Shown in pieces: positions 56,401 through 64,000 of a stretch of 64,000 nt of DNA. Both the position numbers and the translations under genes were made by a program. The notes below the pieces were generated by a model, which had not been told where the DNA came from, searched no databases, and saw only the letters and a list, made by a program, of their open reading frames with translations. Each line of letters begins with the position of its first letter. The first letter of the stretch is position 1. This stretch comes from Eudorina sp. 2006-703-Eu-15 (lineage: Eukaryota > Chlorophyta > Chlorophyceae > Chlamydomonadales > Volvocaceae), in NCBI GenBank assembly GCA_003117195.1, contig BDSI01000241.1, forward strand, positions 23,997 through 87,996, read 5' to 3'.

Positions 56401-56786
56401 ATGAGGAGATGAGTGACGATGATGCACGCCGCAAGGAGGTAGGAGAGGCTGCATCTCGGGCCGTGTGGGAAGGGCCGGTGCTGGGGACCCCAAGCGGCGC
56501 TTCCATGGGGCTGTGCACCCTCCCTCCCCAATGCGGCGTTGCAGCCCCGCCACCACGCCTCGCCAAGCGCCCCAGGCCGCACACCCACCTCCTCCTCCAG
56601 ATCACCGCACTTGCTGCCGCTGCCACTAGGGAGCAGAGTCCTTCCCCCTGGATCCCCGTCACAGCAGCTCAGACTCCACGGACCACCCACATGGCCGCGT
56701 GCGGGTTCCGGAGCTCGCCCTCGGCCCAACAGCGCATTGCCCTCCGCCGTCAGATGCTGAGCCGCCTGGCGGTTGGCGGGTGTTGA
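53485..56786 (+). CDS. Low-complexity nuclear-type protein
   Basis: Exon 1 (53485-53925) encodes MSTPQELTQEPVVRALQQHL, an acidic patch (GDTDSDNEEAG) and Lys-rich segments ending PPRKKAKAEAASGDATQ. PRKKAK resembles a nuclear signal. Exon 2 starts at 54211 after TTTAG, in phase (GSIKKADCAPAVELPQFDPL, RNLDVLAAAALAQANVEQPV). Long Ala, Gly, Pro and Gln runs follow to about 56440, with AAMAAVTTGAAGGGRKRGGG and GFDEEMSDDDARRKE before a donor at 56438. A last short exon could end QRIALRRQMLSRLAVGGC at 56786. The most protein-like reading changes frame at least twice between 54.5 and 56.3 kb, so introns there are unresolved or the gene is damaged. Family not recognised. Confidence 0.45.
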
Positions 56787-57121
56787 GGCCATGAAGGGTA
56801 CTCGCGGCACAGGGGCAGGAGATGCGGCGGATGGTGCGCGCGCTCGGTGGTTCGGGGGGGGGGGGACGCTGCTACGATGCCAATGGCGCTCGTCCGGGCC
56901 TGGGGCGCGCGCCGCAAGCGAGGTTAGGGTACTGTCGCCAAACAGTCCGTAGCTGCCGCATGGACGTTACCCATTCGCATCAGCTCCCAGCAGATTCGAG
57001 CAGCGGGCAATTTGATTTTGAGTCAAGCTGAGTAATAAGAACCATGGAAACCATGTTGCCATGAATTGCATCAGCATTGTCAGAGCATACATTTTCTTTG
57101 GTTTCTTTGCCGTACGCGTAG
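56787..57121. other. Spacer
   Basis: Nothing recognised; 3' flank of the plus-strand gene and left border of the LINE fragment. Confidence 0.5.
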
Positions 57122-58992
57122 GTGCGTACAAATGCTGGACAAGACGTAATGGGCCCCGACCTCCTGGCCCTGCCGCCCGTGCGTGGGGGCTTCGGCCTCC
57201 TGCCCCTGCAGGCGCACGTTCAGGCCCGGCATGCAGTGGCCGCGGTTCGGTGTGTGATGGGGGCCTGCGGCCTCCTTGCCGCCGATCCCCCTTGGCCGGA
57301 GCTCGCTCTGCAACTTCTCCGCCGTTGCCACTCCGCGGCGCATCCCCTCTGCCTGCTCGCCCCTATGATTGTCGGGTGCTGGGGGCGCGCCACCGGCGGG
57401 TAACAAGGCCTTCAACCGCCTCCTTGGCGCCCTCGCGCCGCTGGGGCCGCCTGTCCTCCTGGATCCGGATTCCATCGCGGGGCCGTGGTGCTACGTGGCC
57501 CCACTGTGGGGCAACCCCGCCCTCCTGGCGCCGGATGGGCGCTGCCTGGAGGCCTGCTTCCCCTGTTCTGTTCTCGCTGCGGGGCCTCACCACCGTTGCT
57601 GGTCCGCGCTCGCTGGGGTCCGGGCCGCCCTGCGCCGGCGGGGGAGGTTCCCCCCCTCGTGTCGCGCGAGGGTGCACGCTTGAGCTGCAACGTCTCGTCC
57701 TCCGCGGCGTCCTCGGCTACCAGCGGGAGCTCGGGGCGGCTCTGGAAGTCTATGGCGTGCAGGTGGCTGACGACTTGGATGCCCTCGTTCGTCACCTACT
57801 GGTCATCAGCTGGGTGGCAGCTGCTCGGGGGTGGATCGCGGGTGCAGCCGTTGCTCCAGTGGTGCCTGACGCCTGGCGTGCGTTACTCCGCGGTTTGGCG
57901 TGGCAGCCGGTCAACGGTCCGCCCGTCCGGCTGCTGACTCTCACTGTAAAGACGGCGACCACCCTCCAACTCGGGCCGTCCCGACTCGAGCTCGCGGATC
58001 GGCACCAGGCCTACGTCGTGGATGCGTACGGCCTCTCACCGGCCCCATCGTATGCCCTGGCTGATTTCCAGGCTGCCCTTCGGCGGCTGTGACAGCTACG
58101 TTGGGAGTACTTCCACAAGGAGCCGCTCTGGCGCCTCGCTCTACATGGCATCGCGGGATTCCCGTTGGTCGCGGCCCGCGCCGCGAGGGCGCAGGGTGCT
58201 AGCTTGCGGGCGGCCACGGTGTGCCCCTGTGGCGCCCCTATCACTGGGCTTGGCGCGTGCTGGGTTCGGCGCCACTTGTTTTGGGACTGCTTTGTTGCGC
58301 GGTCGTTGCGTGAAGAGATGGGGGCGGCGATGGGGGCAGCTGTGGGCGGCCTGGACGCTGTGTTTGACCGCCACCACCTGTGGCTCGTGATCGCCCCGCC
58401 GGGTATCCGGCAGGTTGTCTGGGATGTTGTGGCGTTGGCGGCCCTGGCGGCAGTTGAGCGCGGCCGTCAACGCATGTACCATGTGTGGGACACCGTCACG
58501 GCTCTTCCCTGTGCGCGCCTGGTTTCAATATCTGTGGAGGTCGCGGCGGACTTTGGGGCCCGTCTCGCGTCCTTTGTGGCGCTCGGTCTGTCCCCGTGGA
58601 ACTGGAATTCCGTGCCGTCCGGTCACCCTTTCCTGTGTGGGGTGTCGGGGCGTGTCGTTCTTTCGCGGCCTCCGGACGTTGACTCACCACCCGGGTCCCC
58701 CGGCCCGTCAGCTAGTGTGGTTCACTGCGGGTGGGCTCCACGCCTGCTCGACACTCTTTACGTTCATTGGTTCGCTGCCTTTGCGTTGCTTGTCTGCCTT
58801 GAAAGCCGCGAAGGTGGGCATTGGTGGTCCTTGGCTTGCCTTCATTACGTATCTTGCCTGCTATGAAGGCTGGGCGCTGGTGGTTCGTGGTTCGTGGTGG
58901 GCTTTTTCATTGGCATGGCTCCCTGCTTAGTGCACGGCATGCGCCTGTGGTAGGATGAATGTCAACCTTGGGGTAGGATGAATGTCAACCTG
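57122..58992 (+). mobile_element. L1-like LINE, 5'-truncated and decayed
   Basis: The 3' part of a non-LTR retrotransposon ORF2 remains. It includes PPVRGGFGLLPLQAHVQARH (post-RT region), then a frame change near 57390, then LVLRGVLGYQRELGAALEVY. An in-frame TGA lies at 58090-58092. Beyond it come PLWRLALHGIAGFPLV and the C-terminal zinc-knuckle region CPCGAPI..RRHLFWDCFVAR, with VVWDVVALAALAAVERGRQR after. These are typical for algal L1-type elements. The RT and endonuclease are missing, as expected of 5' truncation on insertion. A 23-bp unit repeated twice at the end probably is its tail. Confidence 0.75.
58949..58992. repeat. 23-bp direct repeat at LINE 3' end
   Basis: Two copies of ggtaggatgaatgtcaacct separated by tggg. 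Short tandem tails of this kind are common at 3' ends of non-LTR elements. Confidence 0.75.
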
Positions 58993-59371
58993 TCTGCGCC
59001 TGTACGGCGAGCGAGCAGCTTAATTCCTGGGGGACCAGCCCCCTTCTGACGATCGCTTCCTAGACGTAATCATGCACTTCTGGCGAGCAGTGACTTTTCG
59101 GCTTCGAAACAAAGTGGTCAGGTTACTCGAGGGCGATGCAAGCACGCTCAGCTCTGAACACCTTTTGGGCCTCGCCTGAATCGCGCCCCTGTTGGCATAT
59201 TTCAAGATTCACTCGTAATTGGTTGGGCTGACAAGGCAGTGCGCGCATTGGAAATAGAAAGGTAATTCAGATCTTTGGTGACCCAACGAGGTACTTGGGA
59301 GGCAGATGTCCCCCAAATCTGCTCTCCCTTCATTGACGATGTAGGTCCGCTAGACGTGGCTCTGCACCACG
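58993..59371. other. Spacer
   Basis: No gene or repeat recognised. Confidence 0.6.
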
Positions 59372-59590
59372 ATGGACACGGATGGGGTGGACAAGGTTCA
59401 CGAAGCCCTTGTAGCTTTGGGAGCTAACCCGACGGTCTTTAAAAGACCGACTTGGAATGCCTGGATCGGAACGGCTATCGCAACGTCGACGTTCTGCAGT
59501 CTGCAACACGCGAGAGCCTCACGGCCATTAATCTGCCGGTTGGACTCGTCGACTACATCCTAAAGCTGATCGGTGCGCAGGGTTCTCTCA
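59372..59590 (+). CDS. Candidate SAM-like header exon, frame-disrupted
   Basis: ATG at 59372 opens MDTDGVDKVHEALVALGANP then TVFK. After a one-base frame change near 59445 the sequence continues DLECLDRNGYRNVDVLQSAT, RESLTAINLPVGLVDYILKL and IGAQG. The second part has the spacing of a SAM domain (a helix pair, then LPVG..DYILKLI). It is either a broken gene start or has a very short intron. No downstream exons were found. Confidence 0.35.
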
Positions 59591-60439
59591 TGGGGTTCTC
59601 TGGTGGGTGAGGAGTGCGTACGCGTATGGGGTGGGCTACCGCGGCATGGCTGGCTACTGCATGCGGGAGTTATTCCTGCCACTGTGCGCACGGCTGCACG
59701 TGTACCCCAGGGTGACAACTGTCCGGTCGATCGATGCCAGTCACCAGCATAGACGCGCAGAACGCACGCGGCTGCGCTGCGCCGCCACTAAGGTCCAAAA
59801 ACTGTCTTGCTGCTAAAAATCACTATAATTGCCGGTACTGCGCATAACAATTCATAGCCTTCGGCCAAGGAAGTAACCGAAAGCATGCCGCTCCCAGGAA
59901 TGAAAGATTGAAGCAGATGTTGAAACTCGTAGGTTATGCTGATATATACAGTCACAGCCGGAGCGTCTGGGTCGGCGGAAAACGGGAAATCAGCAAAGCC
60001 GGTACCACGGCACTGTCAACCCTAAATCTTACATTTTCACAGTGAAGATTATACTTTAGATTGTTTTTCGCAATTGAGACGTCGCTGAGGACCTGGACAG
60101 ACTTCTCCACGGCCGATGGCTAACACAACCCAGTGGTGTCGTCCTCCTGTCGTCTGCGCACCAGCTTCTATATTTTCATTCTCATCACTTCATCGCATAG
60201 ACCAAACCTATGGACAGTGAACGATCGTTGCTCGCATGCCTTGTTTTCCGTTCTTCATTAAATCAACATTGCACATACAGTTGTGTTCTTCACAGCCGTT
60301 TCGAGCTGGGTCATCTTCAGTACATTTCCGTGATGGTCGTTGTCGACATTCCGTGGTTCTAACCAAATTTCTTCTCAGCAGTGTCTCAGCAGACACACAC
60401 GACATAGAGGCGGGCATGCCTTCATTGGCAAAGTAACCG
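59591..60439. other. Spacer, AT-rich
   Basis: No gene supported; AT-richer than the window average. It is the 3' flank of the gypsy element. Confidence 0.55.
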
Positions 60440-60965
60440 CCGCTACTGAATTATAAAATTCGCCACTGATTTATTGCAACACGCCCCTGTCACTAAGGTC
60501 ACAACTAAGTCACAACAATTATGCCCCTGTCACTAAGTCACTATCGTCGCGGAATCGCCCTGCTATCGAATGACGACGATTGAATTTATAAGCGCATTCA
60601 TAAATCGGCGTCTGGAGGTTTCACTAACGACACATTGCTAACGGAAAAGTGGCGCGGCAACTCGCTGAACCTGGACCCAAAGCACAGCAATGCGTACATC
60701 AATAATACTAACATCGGACATGGCTGAAACTGCAAGATGAACAAAACTAAATTCGCGTCGGCGAGGACCCTTTGTAACAAAGCTCGGGCCCTATAGGGTC
60801 CTTCGTCGTAATATAACTAACAAGTAAGTTAGTAGTCCACAGATTGGTGGTATTGAATAATACCGTTTAGGTTGAAGCATCGGTATTTAACCGATTCAAA
60901 ATGCAAGCGCCATACGGCACGTGCGAGATTTGGACGAGCGGCCAAGTAGGCCTCACGTCGTTACA
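60440..60965 (-). repeat. Putative 3' LTR of gypsy element
   Basis: Directly after the pol stop on the minus strand, a polypurine tract AAGGAGGGGGAA precedes TGTAACGACGTGAGGCC, a typical LTR start. The far end is unsure; a CA at about 60448 (TATAATTCA) is a candidate. An AATAAA lies at about 60475. A 19-bp piece (gtgacttagtgacaggggc-like) occurs twice at 60485-60540. The second LTR is not in the window. Confidence 0.55.
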
Positions 60966-61240
60966 TTCCCCCTCCTTGAATGCGAACCCGTCCTCGGGGC
61001 GCCGGGAAGAAGTAACTTGAGCCACTTAGGCAGGGCACGCCTTTAGCGTACAGCTTGGTGTGGTACGCGTCTACGGCAGCGCGGCAGCCTCGCATGCAGT
61101 CTTGGGCGGTTTCCCAGGAGTCGTACTCGGGCCGTGCTTTTGCCAGCGCACGAGGTACTCCGTGCGGATCCGTCGCCCATTGCGCGTGGCGGTGTGCGTG
61201 GATTTCTTCACGAACCAAAGCGGCTCGCCCTGCTCAGCTG
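60961..61240 (-). pseudogene. Gypsy chromodomain
   Basis: Two frames together show TRNGRRIRTEYLVRWQK, then ARPEYDSWETAQDCMRGCRA. This is the strand-strand-helix pattern of a chromodomain with its YLVRWQ and DSWE parts. A frame change lies near 61135. In this family it directs integration to marked chromatin. Confidence 0.75.
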
Positions 61241-62330
61241 GTACAGCAGGGGGCGGCGGTGCGCTGCTGCTTGCGACGTGGTTGCGCAGCAGGGAGACGT
61301 GGAAACGTTGTGCATCCGAAGTGCTCCGGCAGTTGGAGGCGCGCGCGTTGTCACCAAGCATCTGTGTGATGCGGAATGGGCCAATGAAGCGCGGCATGAA
61401 CTTGCCACGGCCCTTAGCGTTGGGCGCTCGGAAAGTGAAGTTTTTGGTGTTGAGCAGGACCAGCTGACCTTCTTTGAAGTGAGCGGGGCGGCGATGCTTG
61501 TCAGCGTGCCTAGCCTGGCGCTGTTGCGCGGCCTGCATGCACTTTCGGGCGTGTTCAAGGCGGCTTGAGAGGCTGTCCGCCAGTGCTTCGACTGCGGGGA
61601 ACTTGGTCCGTTCAGGGAGGCCGAAGTCCTGTGGCATGGCCGGTTGCGGCCGTACACCAGGTAGAAGGGGGTTTGACCCGTGGCCTCGCTTTGCTGTTGT
61701 TGATGGCGAATTCTGCCATGGGGAGGTATGTCTCCCAGTCAGTCAGATCGGACCAACGTAGTTGCGCAGTACCTCTTGGAGTACGCGTTTGCGCGCTCAG
61801 TCTGGCCGTCCGTTTGTGGATGGTACGCCGAAGACATGAGTTGTTTGACGCCGAGTTGCTTGGCGGCGTGGCGCATGGCTTGAGCAGTGAACCGTGGGTC
61901 ACGATCAGAGAGCAGGGCCGTAATGGCTCCGTGCTTGCAGATGATGTGACGGACCAGGATCACGCGAATTCGATGTAGTGATTGAGTCCTTTGTGGGACC
62001 AATGTGACCATTTTGGAGAACTTGTCCACGAAGACGCAGACGGCTGTGTAGCCAGAAGGCGTTTCGGCAGTGAGGTCACGAAATCGCACGAGACAACTTG
62101 CCAGGGTGCCGTAGGAATCGGCAGCGGTTTCAGCTCGCCTGCTGGCTTGCGTACTTCGGATTTGTTCCGTTGGCATTGGGCACTCGCGCACGTAGCGCTC
62201 AACGGCAGAGTACATGCCGGGCCACCAGAATCGCTCGTGGATGGTGTGGAATGTGCGGCAATGCCGCGGTGCCCTGCCAGAGGTGTGTCATGGTAGGCGT
62301 GAAGGATATCCGCACGGAGCTGTGGGTCGT
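61241..62330 (-). pseudogene. Gypsy integrase
   Basis: HAYHDTPLAGHRGIAA and a distant CASAQCQRNK give the zinc-binding HHCC part. VFVDKFSKMVTLVP, LLSDRDPRFT (catalytic Asp) and SSAYHPQTDGQTERAN (catalytic Glu) follow, then TYLPMAEFAINNSK and HFKEGQLVLLNTKNFTF of the C-terminal part. Several frame changes. Confidence 0.85.
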
Positions 62331-62368
62331 TGGGAACGATGATTTTGTTGCCTTTGAACCACATTCCG

Positions 62369-63560
62369 TCAGCGGAGGTGACTGTCCCCCAATCGGCATC
62401 GGGTTGCGCGGGCATGGCCGCCCTGAGGCGGTCTGCCAGGTGGGCGCGTTGGGTTTGTCTCAACGGGCATGCCCAGGTAGTTGAGGACTGCCGTGACCGT
62501 TTCAGGTACATGGATGCGCGATAGTGGGTCGGCAACGTTTTTACGGCCGGGCCGGTACTCCCACGTGTAGTGGAATCGGCTGAGGAATTCTTGCCAGCGA
62601 GCTTGGCGCCGCGGACAGGTCTTTCTTGGTTTCAAACCAGATGTTCGGATGGTGATCCGTGACCAGTCGGAAGGTTCTTGCGCCGTTTCGAGGTACGGGC
62701 GCCACTCGTGTAGAGCGTTAATGGTACCGAGGAGCTCCTGCTCTGTGGTTGTAGTTGATCTCCGGAGCCGAACTTGCGACTCGTGTAGGCGACGGGGTGG
62801 CCCTCTTGGAGGAGTACGCGCCCGTGCCGTAAATACTGGCGTCGGTGATGACTTTGAACGGTTTCGAGAAATCAGGCAGACCGGCGCGTTGGCCAGCGCA
62901 CTTTTGATTCCTTCGAATGCAGCTTGGTGCTCGTCCTTCCAGTCGGTTTTTTTGGTGAGTGCCGTGAGGCGCTGCGAGCGACGAAATCCTTGGATGAACT
63001 TGCGGAAGTAATTCGCAAGGCCAGGAAACCGCGCAGGGCAGTCATGTCCGTTGGGACAGGGTAAGTCTTCACGGACTCGATTTTGCGAGGGTCGACTTTG
63101 AGGCCAGCGCGGCCGACAATGTGACCGAGGAAGTTTACTTCTTGTTTGTTGAACTCGCACTTTTCCAGTTTTGCGCGCGAAGCGCACCCCTTTGAGGGAT
63201 TCGAGAACGCGCGAATGTGCTCGATGTGGCTTTGTGGATCCTTGCTGAAAATGAGGATATCATCCAGATAGACCACGCAATAACCAGCGTCGATGTGCTT
63301 TTTAAGCACGGTGTTCATGACCTTTTGGAAAGGTCGCCGGGCGTTGGTTAAACCGAAACACAGTACTTTGTACTGGAACGTCCCGAATGGCGTCACGAAA
63401 CTGGTTTTGGGACGTCTTCGTCCGTAATGCGAATTTGATGGTAACCGCTTTGCAAATCAAGGGAGAACAGGCTCGCACCCTGGAGTTTGTAGCAGGTCTG
63501 TGATGTTGGGTAATGGATAGCGGTTTTTAACGAGAAGGGCCTGCGGCAATCCCGCTTTTT
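62369..63560 (-). pseudogene. Gypsy reverse transcriptase and RNase H
   Basis: VKNRYPLPNITDLLQ and SLDLQSGYHQIRITDED open the palm. TPFGTFQYKVLCFGLTNA, CVVYLDDILIFSKD (YLDD catalytic box) and NKQEVNFLGHIVGRAGLKVD continue it. TALTKKTDWKDEHQAAFEGI and FHYTWEYRPGRKNVADPLSR mark the connection and RNase H end. Frames shift near 63400 and 62990. Confidence 0.85.
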
Positions 63561-63620
63561 GTTTTGTGTAGGTTTGATGAAAGGATATGAAGAAGGCGTA
63601 GGGGCCGATCGCATCACTTG

Positions 63621-64000
63621 AATGAAAGAGAGCATGAATCCAGTTTGCGGTAAGCACGGTGACCCGTACATGACCCGCTGAGCAAGGGTAAAATAATGTA
63701 CGGTGAACCGTGACTTACCCCTTGCTCGAGCACGGTACACAATTTTGTTCTTTTTGAGACAGCACAGTTGCCAATATAAAAATATTTCAATTTATATATT
63801 GGGACGTTTGGGCAGATAAGGACACAAGGGTGGGACAAACAACCGGCCCGCGCGGCCTGAGCACGGGCCGTGCGCGACCCTTGCTCAGGTGTCGCGGCCG
63901 CCATCTAGGCCCCCGACGCGCCGCTCGGCCCCGGCAACAGGTGCAAATGCACTCCCCCGCCCCCTGCGCACCAGTACAGTGCATAGCGCGCCCAGGCGAC
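63621..64000. other. Right edge, unassigned
   Basis: It should correspond to the 5' half of the gypsy element, but no protease or gag motif was recognised. GC-rich from 63830 onward. Confidence 0.4.

Larger units (their letters stand above)
60961..63620 (-). mobile_element. Chromodomain Ty3/gypsy retrotransposon, decayed
   Basis: On the minus strand the order is RT, RNase H, zinc-binding and catalytic integrase, chromodomain, polypurine tract, LTR: the layout of chromoviruses. The reading frame shifts many times, so it is inactive. RT upstream of about 63560 is poorly recognisable, and gag and protease were not found before the window ends. Confidence 0.85.

Noticed and set aside
53485..56786. 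Chromatin remodeller or SANT protein
   Set aside because: Only composition (acidic and Lys-rich patches, Ala/Gly runs) supports it; no domain signature was found.

Overview
The window looks like nuclear DNA of a volvocine or other chlorophycean green alga. The DNA is GC-rich and coding exons are short, separated by GT..AG introns full of C/T or G-rich tracts. Proteins carry Ala, Gly and Ser runs. An octotricopeptide-type (OPR) gene, type II NAD(P)H dehydrogenase genes of the algal NDA kind, and DIRS, L1-like and chromodomain-Ty3 retroelements all fit that group. No bacterial, organellar or rRNA/tRNA genes were seen. Gene models below come from homology motifs plus hand-placed splice sites whose phases agree; no transcript data were available.

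Layout. 0.5-15.1 kb: two head-to-tail minus-strand copies of a type II NAD(P)H dehydrogenase gene. Copy 2 (9.6-15.1 kb) has 12 phase-consistent exons. Copy 1 (0.5-6.9 kb) lacks the last two exons inside the window and has one extra intron. 15.1-17.5 kb: no clear gene. 17.5-21.7 kb: a decayed DIRS-type element (RT, RNase H, methyltransferase-like domain, tyrosine recombinase with a PHD-like finger) with a further insertion. 23.3-28.3 kb: a minus-strand membrane-anchored trypsin-like protease whose His/Asp and Ser exons are separated by a 3.5 kb stretch of repeats. 29.3-29.8 kb: an orphan terminal exon. 31.3 kb: a 266-bp foldback element flanked by TA. 32.1-36.0 and 43.5-47.5 kb: a 4-kb segmental duplication, each copy holding an intact three-exon gene with a PD-(D/E)XK nuclease-like signature. 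36.6-40.9 kb: a minus-strand OPR (organelle RNA-binding) gene. 48.7-49.2 kb: the end of a glycine-rich gene. 50.1-52.0 kb: a DnaJ (J-domain) gene, minus strand. 53.5-56.8 kb: a plus-strand low-complexity nuclear-type protein. 57.1-59.0 kb: 3' part of an L1-like LINE. 60.4-63.6 kb: a degenerate chromodomain Ty3/gypsy element with a recognisable polypurine tract and 3' LTR start.

Most informative are the paired copies. In the dehydrogenase pair, exons 2, 4-6, 8 and 10 are near-identical in coding sense, while exons 1, 3, 7 and 9 diverge. One tract is near-identical across an intron, which points to patchy gene conversion, and one intron is cleanly present or absent at a codon boundary. In the 4-kb pair, exons keep the frame while introns carry frame-breaking indels, so the nuclease-like gene looks selected. 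One copy also gained a 74-bp near-perfect palindrome and a dispersed repeat after duplication. Retroelements and a repeat family with a (CATT)n tail occupy introns and gene borders throughout.
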